Below, in pieces: positions 20,620 through 31,829 of a DNA stretch of 64,000 nt. The notes beneath the pieces are model-generated. The model did no database searches, had not been told where the DNA came from, and saw nothing but the letters and a program-made list of their open reading frames with translations. The position numbers were made by a program, and so were the translations under genes. Each line of letters opens with the position of its first letter. Position 1 is the stretch's first letter. This DNA is from Eunapius fragilis (lineage: Eukaryota; Porifera; Demospongiae; Spongillida; Spongillidae), in assembly GCA_963681505.1 (NCBI GenBank), contig OY811973.1, positions 7,108,673-7,172,672 of the forward strand. The letters are read 5' to 3'.

Positions 20620-21126
20620 GAGCTGGTGGAGGCCAACTACGAGGTCTCCTAGCTTCCACGTACCAGAGGTCTCCCACCGTCCGGGCAGCGACATATCCCT
20701 GGAGGTCCACGTGAAGAACGTCGGCAACAAGCGCGCTGTGGACGTGTGCGGCCATGTCTCTTGCTCTGCCGTCATGTACACGGGGAGGGTCCTACGCAGC
20801 GTGGACAAGAAGGCGGTTCGTCAGCGCATCAACATCGGGGCAACGGAGGTCCTCAAGATGGAGGCCGCCGAGCGAATATTCACCGAGTTCCCCGGGGAAA
20901 GGGTGTACCTTCTCTTCGACATCCTCCTAGCTCACAGCGGGACGGTGCAGGTGTTTGAGCACAAGGTGTACGTTGGACCCACCGCCCCCCAAGATGGAGG
21001 TCCAGACCTCCTCCTCCCACCTGGGGCTTGGGGAGGAGGCCAAGGTGACCGTGCAGTTTGCCAACCCGCTCCCTTTCAAGATGGAGGCCGCCTCACTCAA
21101 CGTGGAGAACGATGGCTTGCTGCACG
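20620..21126 (+). pseudogene. Transglutaminase C-terminal beta-barrel exon(s)
   Basis: Sequence after GTTAG (ends 20619) encodes both transglutaminase C-terminal barrels. The first reads SDISLEVHVKNVGNKRAVDV and then SAVMYTGRV, and ends FEHKVYV. The second reads LGLGEEAKVTVQFANPLPFK then MEAASLNVENDGLL, matching VxVxFTNPLPxxLxxxxxxVEGAGL of the family. The frame slips by one base at a run of six Cs near 20984-20990; one C fewer would keep it open. A second slip or stop occurs at the start (about 20650). Donor GTAACC starts at 21127. Codon usage is GC-rich compared with the flanks. The shifts could be real decay or homopolymer sequencing error. Confidence 0.7.
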
Positions 21127-21480
21127 GTAACCCATGGTTACTGCATTTGTTTATAATTATATGGGACAGTGTCCAGCAAAATCACCCTTCTGGGTAGTTT
21201 TTCAAGTTTTAAAATTTTTTGATTTTCTATCTTTATGCATCCTAAATTGGGCTATCCATCATAAAGTTATACTGAATTTAATATTAGCATACATGCAAGT
21301 AGAAGTTCATCTCACTTAAGGGAGGGTGTAATGTTCACCTGCTCACTTGAGAGATGGTATAATTTTTATGTATCAGAGACATAATTCATATGCACAGTTG
21401 GTTCTGTGCACGACACCATGCTCACCTGATTTTGGGGGGGCTGACGTCTCCACTTGCTGTACGGGGGGGGGGGGGGGTAT

Positions 21481-21891
21481 GTGACGAGGCCACACCTCCT
21501 TTGTACGACACAGTGACACAGACAACGGAGAGCGCGGATGGCCCCAGTTCACTGATGGACTTCTTCATGGTTGGGGGTAAAGACCACCAGGAGAGCCTCT
21601 CCATCATGGACACCATCATTGGTGTAGACTTGAACACCTATCTCAATCGTCGGGCCCACCAGACTGACCGATATGATGGTGGTGGCCTCATCGTTAGGTG
21701 GGGACATCCCTTCACCTTCTTCCTCCTCCTGGGGAAGAGCCTCCCCTCTAGCACCAAGTTCACTGCTCAGGCCACGTTTAACCTTGGCGCTCGTAGAAGC
21801 ACCACAACTTCCAAGTGGACGCTGTAGCCGGGGTGGAAGGGAACAGGATCAGGGTGGAGCTTAGTACACCTGCTGATATCTCCATCGGAAG
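21481..21891 (+). pseudogene. Transglutaminase N-terminal domain exon, copy 1
   Basis: It encodes VDLNTYLNRRAHQTDRYDGG, GLIVRWGHPFTFFLLLGKS and later [10 protein letters not shown]. This matches the transglutaminase N-terminal beta-sandwich (NxxxHHTDxY, LIVRRGQPFxxxL, and the SPADAPIG end). The exon ends at donor GTGTGT (21892). The frame shifts by one base between the LIVRWGHPF half and the [13 protein letters not shown] half, at about 21800. The domain lies downstream of the C-terminal exons, so the gene order is scrambled. A poly-G run (21463-21477) precedes it. Confidence 0.7.
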
Positions 21892-21921
21892 GTGTGTGCT
21901 CATGTATGTGTGTATGTGTTG

Positions 21922-21924
<3 letters not shown>

Positions 21925-21981
<57 letters not shown>
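21925..21981. repeat. (GT)n microsatellite at a splice donor
   Basis: About 28 GT dinucleotides starting 34 bases after the donor of the transglutaminase exon. The copy at 23239 has only a short GT run. Confidence 0.9.
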
Positions 21982-21983
<2 letters not shown>

Positions 21984-22187
21984 CTACGGCAAGCTGTTAT
22001 CATTGGTTTTGGTCAATTGCAACAGAAATTTTTAGCAATGCATTATTGTGCAGGTGTAAATTTGGCTTTTTCTTCTATGGCCCATATTACCCGGGATGTT
22101 AATTATGGGTTTATCTTACAAACACACCCCTAATAAAGATCCAAAATTCCATGAAATTAGTATACTTCCGTTGGATTTTTTCTTGTA

Positions 22188-22237
22188 CGTGTCATTAGAT
22201 CATCGTTAGCCCCAGCGCCATTCGGATCCGAATGGCC

Positions 22238-22269
<32 letters not shown>

Positions 22270-22291
22270 CTAACAATGATGTAATGACACG
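22188..22291. mobile_element. Small palindromic element interrupted by a 28-base G run
   Basis: The ends CGTGTCATTAGATCATCGTTAG and CTAACAATGATGTAATGACACG are reverse complements. The G run (22242-22269) sits inside the right half. The G run length is unreliable in any assembly. Confidence 0.55.
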
Positions 22292-22849
22292 TTTTGACAA
22301 TACCCGGACCCCAGCATTAGTAAATAATAGAAGCAAACTAGTTGCTGTTTCACGAAATCAGAGTATAAAATAGGAAAACTGTTTAATTAAAGCATACTAC
22401 AATTTAACTACAAAAAGAAGTACATGGAGCTTCTAATCCTAACTGTGATTCATTGTGTCCATGACCCAGCAATCACGTTTGTCTCCAGCCTTGTTCCATA
22501 GGAGCACACATCATAATGGAGGGAACTGAAGTGTTTGTGAAGACCTTGCTGTATATGTAAGGTTCAAGGTACATCATGTGACAAAGTCCTTGCATGTGTT
22601 GGTCATGGTAGGCAAATTGTGCTCCGCAAGGGTTGGGTGGAAGAGGTAGCAACATCTGGATGACTATACCTTTATTATTGCTGATCTCATTTCCAGGAAA
22701 AGGTCGCAGCCACTTATTTTTTATACACTCTTTCAAATGGCAAAGCATACGCTTTTGGTCGTACCCTGATAGGGGCGCGAGATATAATTTTAGACTGATG
22801 TGGAAGGAATTGGCAATAGCGTACAGGCCATGTACCGGGGGGATTATGT

Positions 22850-23239
22850 GACGAGGCCACACCTCCTATGTACGTCACAGTGACACAAACAAAGGAGAGC
22901 GCGGAGAGTTCTTCATGGTTGGGGGTACAGACCACCAGGAAAGCCTCTCCATCATGGACACCATCATAGGTGTAGACTTGAACACCTATCTCAATCGTCG
23001 GGCCCACCAGACAGACTGATATGATGGTGGTGGCCTCATCGTTAGGTGGGGACATCCCTTCACCTTCTTCCTCCTCCTGGGGAAGAGCCTCCCCTCTAGC
23101 ACCAAGTTCACTGCTCAGGCCACGTTTAACCTCAGCGCTCGTAGAAGCACCACAACTTCCAAGTGGACGCTGTAGCCGGGGTGGAAGGGAACAGGATCAG
23201 GGTGGAGCTTAGTACACCTGCTGATATCCCCATCGGAAG
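22850..23239 (+). pseudogene. Transglutaminase N-terminal domain exon, copy 2
   Basis: This repeats 21481-21891 with about 95 percent identity over most of its length, including the same frame slip, so the slip predates this local duplication. It has additional damage: an internal deletion after GAGAGCGCGGA and a TGA in place of the CGA arginine codon in HQTDRYDGG (about 23018). It ends at the same donor, GTGTGT at 23240. Confidence 0.7.
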
Positions 23240-23990
23240 GTGTGTGCTCATGTATGTGTGTATGTGTTGTATTGTGTGTGTGTGTGTGCCCCACCCCTCA
23301 GCACCTGTTGTTTCCAGCATATGACACACACACACACTAGATTTATAACCTTGAATTGTCAACTTGTTGTGATAAGTGGTGTGTGGTGATAGGTGGAAGT
23401 GTGGTGATAGGTGGGTGGTGTGGTGATAGGTGGAAGTGTGGTGATAGGTGGGGAGGTGTGGTGATAGATGGGTGGGCAGTTGTGCATGTCTTGTTTAGTC
23501 AAATTGGCCAATCTTTTTTGTTCTATGTACATGTATGTGACCTGAACTTTCATTCTATTCAATACTTGTAGCCATAGCTTCCATTTAAAAGCTGTAAATA
23601 CCTTTTCGTTAGGGCGCTAACATTTGTTGTGTTTGCTGTAATGTTCTGATTATCTCTGACATAAGATTACCACAAAGTGTAAAAAAACACTTTGCTGTGG
23701 GTAATCGTTTTGCATACAAAATGTTTGGTTAATCAAGCTCATTACAATCAAGAATTAACATTTAATATGAATTACTTCATGGATGTGCAAATTGAAGCTA
23801 CACCTGAATTTAGAGGGCTTCATATTGTGATGTCACAACCTGTACCAGCTGATTAGGTGTGATTGCTCTTCCCTACGTTTCCTTTTCACCTTATTCCTTC
23901 TCCATCCTTCTCTTCCCTCTCCCTCCTCCCCCTCTCCCTCTCCCTCCTCCCCTCCCTCTCTTGCTCTTCTCCTTTCCTTCCGTTCATCAG
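23240..23990. other. Intron-like sequence before FAF2 last exon
   Basis: Matches 54534-55423 of unit 2. Positions 23370-23480 are a short minisatellite of GTGGTGATAGGTGG. From 23880 a long pyrimidine tract leads to the acceptor at 23990. Confidence 0.5.
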
Positions 23991-24158
23991 GGAGTATATA
24001 ACTTTGCTCACAGTTGTCCAGATGTGTCTTACGACTTCACGCTGATGTCAAACTTTCCTCGTAAGGAGCTTTGCTGCACACCTGATGGGGGTCCACTCCT
24101 CTCTGAGCTAGGTCTGGGGACCAAGTGCGCACTGTATATAAAAGATGAAAGTGCATAG
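23991..24158 (+). CDS. FAF2: FAF2 (UBXD8) last exon, end of UBX domain, unit 1
   Basis: After acceptor CATCAG this exon encodes 55 residues, GVYNFAHSCPDVSYDFTLMS then NFPRKELCCTPDGG and LGLGTKCALYIKDESA, then TAG. It aligns with the UBX C-terminus of FAF2 (FPRRVLPC, LQEAGLSHTEVLFVQD). The FPR loop that inserts into p97/VCP is intact. FAF2 recruits p97 to lipid droplets and ER-associated degradation. No other FAF2 exon lies upstream in this unit, so this intact 3' exon is either an orphan or is spliced to something not recognised. Confidence 0.75.
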   Translation, partial: GVYNFAHSCPDVSYDFTLMSNFPRKELCCTPDGGPLLSELGLGTKCALYIKDESA

Positions 24159-24239
24159 TTGTGTTGGACACAAGTGTTGTAACAAGGCCTTCATTTTACC
24201 AATCACTGAGTGAAATGTTACTGTTGTGTTTGCAAAAAC

Positions 24240-24440
24240 CTCACCAGCACTATGTACCCCTCCATTAACACCCCACCAGCACTATTTACCCCTCCATTTA
24301 CACCCCATCAGCACTATGCACCCCCTCCATTAACACTCCACCAGCACTATGTACCCCTCCATTAACACCCCACTAGCACTATGTACCCCTCCATTAACAC
24401 CCCACCAGCACTATGTACCCCTCCATTAACACTTCACACT
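24240..24440. repeat. 32-bp minisatellite, about 6 copies
   Basis: The unit contains CCACCAGCACTATGTACCCC then TCCATTAACACC. The equivalent site of unit 2 (55665-55770) has about 3 copies. Confidence 0.85.
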
Positions 24441-25799
24441 CCTTCACCAGCAACTACACACTACCCTTAATGTTTAAATGGTCAGGCGTTATCCTTGGGG
24501 AACGAATGTTCCCCAAGGGTAATGCACATTGATGGCTTGTATTTTTCATTGTACTATACATGTAAGTAGAAGATCGATTAACTGGCATGTGATGAACACA
24601 ACTCTTGACTTTCCCACCTGTGCTCTTTCTTGATTTTTGACGTTGCATTTGTCACCGCTTGTCACCGTTATTTAAGCTATTCATTGTTGAAACCGATGGC
24701 GCGGTGATTTGCCAGTAGTACAATTCAAAGCATGCAGTGTTGAGCAGGAGGAAGTATGTGTCCGTATTTTCAAGGAAAAGAACAAAGGACACTACTACTG
24801 TGTGACATGCAGTTGGCCAACAGATGGCTTTGTTGTGACTGTAGTTTGCTGTCAGAAAGTCTAGAGGATCCAGGTATGCAGCCACAAGGAGGATCCCAAT
24901 ATATGGTCTGATATCAGGAACATGAAATTCAACACTCTGAATAAGACACCTTCAGTTTTAATCATTACAATGTGTATTCCAAACAATTTTCAAAACTTGA
25001 TTATTGGGACCATGGTTACATTACCCCTGGGCAACGTGATGCTTGATAGATATTAAATATTTATTATGCAATGAGTAATGAACAAATTAATTTTAAAAGG
25101 TAAGTTAGTATACATGTTAAAGACAGAGCAGTGGTGTAGGGACTGCTTGGAGGTTTGAACTCTAACATATCAGTATGTAGTGAGCTCCAAATAGGAGCCA
25201 CAGGCAAGCAAAGGTTGGTGGAAGTAGTACCATTCCAGTTTTGTGTTTTTCTGTACTTAATAGAATTGAGATACATTCATTTTAGATCTGATTCAATGAC
25301 AAGACTTGTAGACTATTATTCTGCCTTTGTTAAAAGTTTTGTACTTTTTCAGCGTAGACAATATATTGTTTTGTGGTAAAGTTCATCGCCATATTTAGCT
25401 ACCACGTATAGGTATTACAAGTGTGCCTAGCAACCAGTAGGGAGGGGAGGGGAACTTACCATACAATGTGGGAGGCTCCTGCCTCCATGCTCATACAAGA
25501 TGACCACAATGACAACATTTAACATTGGTTTTCGTCAACTGTGCACAACAAAAAACACGTCCATCACAACTAGCTTATACATCACATCTAGACACTACAA
25601 CAATGACAGCATGGATATGTGGTGTGTGCATGTGTACCAGTCTGTGGCAGGGGCCAAATGGGTGCTATTTAGAGGAGGTAGGCCACACTCCCTCAGAGGA
25701 AAACCTCTGACTGCAGAAAAAGCCTCATTGAGGAAAAGACCCAATACATTCTGCCATTAAGCTCAGCGACCGCACTTCAGTTATCTGCATAGCCTTGGA
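24441..25799. other. Intergenic sequence shared with unit 2
   Basis: Matches 55770-57150. A minus-strand frame at 24652-24885 (77 codons, MAAYLDPLDFLTANYSHNKA) is open with the same ends in unit 2 (55981-56214), but about a tenth of residues differ and no domain is recognised. Unit 2 has a small extra segment near 56730-56780. Confidence 0.4.
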
Positions 25800-28680
25800 A
25801 CCATGCGGCGGCCTGACCCTCATGACCCTGGCTTCACCATGTGACCTGACCCTCATGACCCTGGCTTCACCATGTGACCTGACCCTCATGACCCTGGCTT
25901 CACCATGCGACCTGACCCTCATGACCTTGGCTTCACATGCGGCCTGACCCTCATGACCTTGGCTTCACATGCGGCCTGACCCTCATGACCTTGTCTTCAC
26001 CATGCGGCCTGACCTCATGACCCTGGCTTCACCATGCGACCTGACCCTCATGACCCTGGCTTCACCATGTGACCTGACCCTCATGACCCTGGCTTCACCA
26101 TGTGACCTGACCCACATGACCCTGGCTTCACCATGCGACCTGACCCTCATGACCCTGGCTTCACCATGAGACCTGACCATCATGACCCTGGCTTCACCAT
26201 GTGACCTGACCCTCATGACCCTGGCTTCACCATGTGACCTGACCCACAGAACTCTGGCTTCACCATGTGACCTGACCCTCATGACCCTGGCTTCACCATG
26301 TGACCTGACCCTCATGACCCTGGCTTCACCATGTGGCCTGACCCTCATGACCCTGGCTTCACCATGTGACCTGACCCTCATGACCCTGGCTTCACCATGT
26401 GACCTGACCCTCATGACCCTGGCTTCACCATGTGACCTGACCCTCATGACCCTGGCTTCACCATGTGACCTTACCCTCATGACCCTGGCTTCACCATGCG
26501 ACCTGATCCTCATGACCCTGGCTTCACCATGTGACCTGACCCTCAGGACCCTGGCTTCACCATGCGACCTGACCCTCATGACCCTGGCTTCACCATGAGA
26601 CCTGACCCTCATGACCCTGGCTTCACCATGTGACCTGACCCTCATGACCCTGGCTTCACCATGTGGCCTGACCTTCATGACCCTGGCTTCACCATGTGAC
26701 CTGACCCTCATGACCCTGGCTTCACCATGTGACCTGACCCTCATGACCCTGGCTTCACCATGTGACCTGACCCTCATGACCCTGGCTTCACCATGTGACC
26801 TGACCCTCATGACCCTGGCTTCACCATGCGGCCTGACCCTCGTGACCCTGGCTTCACCATGTGACCTGACCCTCATGACCCTGGCTTCACCATGTGACCT
26901 GACCCTCATGACCCTGGCTTCACCATGTGACCTGACCCTCATGACCCTGGCTTCACCATGCGGCCTGACCCTCATGACCCTGGCTTCACCATGCGACCTG
27001 ACCCTCATGACCCTGGCTTCACCATGAGACCTGACCCTCATGACCCTGGCTTCACCATGCGACCTGACCCTCATGACCCTGGCTTCACCATGTGGCCTGA
27101 CCTTCATGACCCTGGCTTCACCATGTGACCTGACCCTCATGACCCTGGCTTCACCATGCGGCCTGACCCTCATGACCCTGGCTTCACCATGCGACCTGAC
27201 CCTCATGACCCTGGCTTCACCATGTGACCTGACCCTCATGACCCTGGCTTCACCATGCGACCTGACCCTCATGACCCTGGCTTCACCATGTGACCTGATC
27301 CTCATGACCCTGGCTTCACCATGTGACCTGACCCTCATGACCCTGGCTTCACCATGTGACCTGACCCTCATGACCCTGGCTTCACCATGTGACCTGACCC
27401 TCATGACCCTGGCTTCACCATGCGGCCTGACCCTCATGACCCTGGCTTCACCATGTGACCTGACCCTCATGACCCTGGCTTCTCCATGTGACCTGACCCT
27501 CATGACCCTGGCTTCTCCATGTGACCTGACCCTCATGACCCTGGCTTCACCATGCGACCTGACCCTCATGACCCTGGCTTCACCATGTGACCTGACCCTC
27601 ATGACCCTGGCTTCACCATGCGGCCTGACCCTCATGACCCTGGCTTCACCATGTGACCTGACCCTCATGACCCTGGCTTCTCCATGTGACCTGACCCTCA
27701 TGACCCTGGCTTCTCCATGTGACCTGACCCTCATGACCCTGGCTTCACCATGTGACCTGACCCTCTTGACCCTGGCTTCACCATGTGACCTGACCCTCAT
27801 GACCCTGGCTTCTCCATGTGACCTGACCCTCATGACCCTGGCTGACCTGACCCTCATGACCCTGGCTTCACCATGTGGCCTGACCCTCATGACCCTGGCT
27901 TCACCATGTGGCCTGACCCTCATGACCCTGGCTTCACCACGTGACCTGACCCTCATGACCCTGGCTTCATCATGTGACCTGACCCTCATGACCCTGGCTT
28001 CACCATGTGACCTGACCCTCTTGACCCTGGCTTCACCATGTGACCTGACCCTCATGACCCTGGCTTCACCATGTGACCTGACCCTCATAACTCTGGCTTC
28101 ACCATGTGACCTGACCCTCATGACCCTGGCTTCACCATGCAGCCTGACCCTCATGACCCTGGCTTCACCATGTGACCTGACCCACATGACCCTGGCTTCA
28201 CCATGTGACCTGACCCTCATGACCCTGGCTTCACCATGTGACCTGACCCTCATGACCCTGGCTTCACCATGCGACCTGACCCTCATGACCCTGGCTTCAC
28301 CATGTGACCTGACCCTCATGACCCTGACTTCACCATGTGACCTGACCCTCATGACCCTGGCTTCACCATGTGACCTGACCCACATGACCCTGGCTTCACC
28401 ATGTGACCTGACCCTCATGACCCTGGCTTCACCATGTGACCTGACCCTCATGACCCTGGCTTCACCATGTGACTTGACCCACATGACCCTGGCTTCACCA
28501 TGTGACCTGACCCACATGACCCTGGCTTCACCATGTGACCTGACCCTCATGACCCTGGCTTCACCATGGGACCTGACCCTCATGACCCTGGCTTCACCAT
28601 GTGACCTGACCCTCATGACCCTGGCTTCACCATGTGACCTGACCCTCATGACCCTGGCTTCACCATGGGACCTGACCCAT
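25800..28680. repeat. 33-bp minisatellite, about 87 copies, with 429-bp higher-order period
   Basis: The unit is ATGACCCTGGCTTCACCATG plus TGACCTGACCCTC. The 33-bp length keeps both strands open: MTLASPCDLTL repeats on plus and VMRVRSHGEAR repeats (902 codons) on minus. These are consequences of the repeat. The variant CCATGAGAC occurs at 26168, 26597 and 27026, exactly 429 bp (13 units) apart. A 198-bp (6-unit) duplication with TTCTCCATG variants is at about 27480-27720. Unit 2 has about 10 copies (57150-57490). Confidence 0.95.
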
Positions 28681-29816
28681 GCTAGTAACATTTCAGGGTA
28701 TTATTGTGAAATTGAAGTTAGCATATCACCTTCACTCCCATAATCATGTTGAGGGATTGACAGAGGGGGAGGGGGTGGTGAGCTAGGGGTATACTACAAC
28801 TCCCACTCTGCACAGACTGACATCAGTTTATAATTCAGAACAGGTTGTTGTCTGTGCTGAAACAAAAGTACTCGGGCGGGGTCTTTCATTTGTACCTAAA
28901 CCAAAGTGTGTGTATCTGAAAAGATCGTTTGCTTGGAGCTGAGACTCAGTTATCAATTCAGGGGTGTGCCTATGAAGAAATCTGTATTTCAGCCTAACAG
29001 CATATAAAGGATTATTGACCAAGGGGGAGGGGTTTTGGGGAAGCGTTATATGCTCACCCAATGTGGTCTGGGGCAAAGCCCCAGCCGCTTTAACTTTTCC
29101 GTATTTGTTGCTAGCAAAACTTCCACCAGTGCATGCTACTACAATGAAGTGCTGATATAAATAGGGAATCATTTATGGATGTGAATTTTACGTGTAACGG
29201 AAATACATGTATTAATGAATTTCTATGTGCGTTAATTAATATTCATCATCCATTCATATGAATATACGCATGTAAACTGACTCAGTACCGGATCTAGTGG
29301 GGGGAGGAAGTATTTAAACCTCCCCCCTTCCCAGCCCTTCGATAATAGCAGGAAATTATAGGCAGTTTGCATTGATAGTTGTGAATAAATCATTATAAAA
29401 ACCCTCTTTACCTGCTGCCACGCTTCTTCGTATGTTCGCCCCCCCTGTGTAGTGATATACATGTCTACATATGCTAATTTGCATCGCGCAGATTTCATAA
29501 ATCGCGGCATTAATGCGCATACGTATGCAGTTCAATCACAAATTGCATTCAAATAACAACTGGTCGTCATATGAATTATGAAAACTCCAAACGTATAATT
29601 GTGACGGCTGGCATTACGGTTCATAAATTCGTTGGCAACACTTTGAATAATCACCAGATTCACAGAGGTGGTGTGGTTGGGGGGGAGGGGTGTGTGTGTG
29701 GGGGGGGGAACCAGGGGTGTACGTGTGTTCATTAATACTCACACGACAAAAACCAGTAAACGCGAGGGGAGCAGAGTATAACACGACGAACTTGTCCGGG
29801 ATAAAAAAGTGAAATT
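28681..29816. other. Upstream region of kinase gene II
   Basis: Matches 57490-58668. It contains GGGGCAAAGCCCCAGCCGCTT (29073-29093), resembling the inside of the 19972-type MITE, and a G-rich run at 29680-29710. The minus-strand frame at 28828-29172 (114 codons) is open in both units with few changes, but has no recognisable domain. The last 150 bp before 29817 must contain the gene II promoter; no clear TATA box or initiator was identified. Confidence 0.4.
28828..29172 (-). CDS. Hypothetical 114-codon frame conserved in both units
   Basis: The frame MIPYLYQHFIVVACTGGSFA ... STFVSAQTTTCSEL has the same start and end at 57654-57998, with about six residue changes. It overlaps MITE-like sequence. 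No domain, signal peptide or splice pattern supports it. Sequence identity between the young duplicates may be enough to explain the conservation. Confidence 0.2.
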   Translation of the reverse strand: MIPYLYQHFIVVACTGGSFASNKYGKVKAAGALPQTTLGEHITLPQNPSPLVNNPLYAVRLKYRFLHRHTPELITESQLQANDLFRYTHFGLGTNERPRPSTFVSAQTTTCSEL

Positions 29817-29831
29817 ATGTCCTCTGCACAG
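29817..29831 (+). CDS. First coding exon, kinase gene II (MSSAQ)
   Basis: ATGTCCTCTGCACAG is followed at once by donor GTATGTATC. The start context GTGAAATTATGTCC and the donor are conserved in gene III (58669, MSTAQ). Phase 0 leads into exon 2, which begins LVEACR. Reading through the donor gives an alternative frame of 74 codons here (116 in gene III). Confidence 0.7.
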
Positions 29832-30458
29832 GTATGTATCAGGTTTCTCGACAAGGTGAGGGTGGAAAATAAAATTTCAGTGGGAGCTGGATGCATGTAC
29901 GTGACCGTTTCATTCTTAGAAGCTGAATTGATCGCAATTGAAGTGAAGGCAAGGGGCTTGTATAACCCCCTAAGTCTTCCAGGCTTCCAGCAACCACGCC
30001 TAATTCAGATTAGTTTATTTCAAGGCTACCCAATATAATACGCCGAAGTCTTCTTACTCGCAGAAGAAATTAATGACCTTAGTAGTACTGGCTTAGTTAG
30101 TGTAACGTTACCTCTCAAAGGACAGGCTACGCCAAACTATATTACTAGTATTTACTAGCTGGCTCGCTTTCGCCTGAGCACGTGATATAAAAACCATTGA
30201 ATTGATAACTAGTAGAGAATTCACTTTCAAATGAGTAATGGTACATTTACCTCTTCCCCAGCCAGCCTTTCGTCGGTTGATTAATTGTTAGTATAACTTT
30301 TCATTATTATTGGCATGTGGTAAATCTAACTAACTTAGTAGATGTCAAGTGCTGGGCAGATATGATGTGACCATCAGTTATATTAATGCACAAATGATCA
30401 TGGTTAGGATATGTGTTATAGTACTTCATTTTCATATGTGTACATTTGTCCACTACAG

Positions 30459-30545
30459 CTAGTTGAAGCATGCAGGACTGGAGATGTGAGAGCTGTCCAA
30501 CAGCTCCTGTCACGTGGTGTTAGTGTGTATGTTAAGTCGGACGGG
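30459..30545 (+). CDS. Exon 2, first ankyrin repeat, kinase gene II
   Basis: The 87-bp exon encodes 29 residues, LVEACRTGDVRAVQQLLSRG then VSVYVKSDG, a typical N-terminal ankyrin repeat (L..A...GD...V..LL..G). Acceptor CACTACAG ends at 30458 and donor GTACGT starts at 30546; phase 0. The last codons differ from the gene III version (GVDDEYG), and the change coincides with the edge of the 31-bp minisatellite. Confidence 0.8.
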
Positions 30546-30900
30546 GTACGTACATGTGTATATGTTTAATATGGGGAGGTATGTACTTGTGTATGTTGGA
30601 TATGGGGAGGTATGTACATGTGTATGTTGAGTATGGGGAGGTATGTACATGTGTATGTTGTGTATGGGGAGGTATGTACATGTGTATATTGAGTATGTTG
30701 AGGTATGTACATGTGTATGTTTAGTATGGGGAGGTATGTACATGTGTATTTTGAGTATGGGGAGGTACGTACATGTGTGTGTTGAGTATGGGGAGGTATG
30801 TACATGTGTATGTTGAGTATGGGGAGGTATGTACATGTGTATGTTGGTATGGGGAGGTATTTACATGTGTATTTTGAGTATGGGTAGGTATGTACTTGTG
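30546..30900. repeat. 31-bp minisatellite at the donor of exon 2, about 12 copies
   Basis: The unit is GAGTATGGGGAGGTATGTAC then ATGTGTATGTT. It starts immediately at the splice donor. Every unit contains a donor-like AG/GTATGT. The array in gene III (59387) has about 27 copies. Confidence 0.9.
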
Positions 30901-31829
30901 GACTGTTTGTATTAATGGTTGAGTAGTTTTATGCATGTAACCTTTTATACTACTGTAGGCAGTTAGTAATATGATACATTTAATGCTATCATAAACATGT
31001 CAATGTCAGTTAATTTTATTACATAACTGAACTGGTTTTCTTCAAAAGCAATCATGGAGCTTATTACTGCAACCAGATCTTTGTTCATTGAACATATGAT
31101 TGTCAATTAATTGATGCTCTCATAAGGATAGGAGAGTGCTAAATAACCCTGAGGGGGAACATCCCCTGGGCAAACGCTTCACTTCCATTCAATCATCAGT
31201 CAAACACACAGTTTTGCGTTTGGTTCTGTGTCATAACAGAGAACAAAAATACTTGTGCCCACATCTCCCACTCTGTCACAACTGTTATTTGCCACCATTT
31301 TTCTTCTTCTCCTTCTCCTTCCTTCCACCACAAAGAACTCTAGCTAGAATTGTTGTCCAAGAACCTTAACAGCACCAGTGGCTTCTGCATATATCCGGAT
31401 TTTATCTTTAGTATATATGACCCATTGGGCGAAATACAATAGCAATTAGTACCTAATTTGGTATACACAGCTTGATGTACAAAACAATCTTGTACCCAGG
31501 CCATACACCTACTACGTTATTCACTGACATATGGTGACCCACACCTACCCTTTACATTGATTATTAATAGTCATCTGTTTGAAGAAATCAACAAGGCTTA
31601 AGCCCACAAGCAAAGTGAATCCCATAAAGAAGGTGTCAGCTACGAGGCTGATCCAGGAAAGAAGGACTATGAGCGTGACAGCTATGAGGCTGATCTACTT
31701 CATCAGCCATGTACATGTAAAAGTTAAAACTGTCCAATTTACTAATATAAGACCCAGATGTCCGGTCCCAAAAGATGACACACTGCCGTAGAGGTCTTAT
31801 TTCAAAATTGTGTACATGCTATCTCATCT
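30901..31829 (+). other. Intron of gene II with the inter-unit marker repeat
   Basis: Positions 31136-31420 match 3440-3740 and 60430-60715. The remainder also matches unit 3. No exon is recognised. Confidence 0.5.

Noticed and set aside
22473-22862. 129-codon minus-strand frame (LKLYLAPLSGYDQKRMLCHL)
   Set aside because: No domain, no splice support, and no counterpart in unit 2. Too weak to annotate.
25800-28680. CRISPR-like array of 33-bp repeats
   Set aside because: Repeats are contiguous without spacers and the genome is eukaryotic.
25983-28691. A 902-codon minus-strand protein of VMRVRSHGEAR repeats
   Set aside because: It is the complement of a 33-bp minisatellite. The length is divisible by three so any frame without a stop stays open. 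No start context, splice sites or non-repeat domain.
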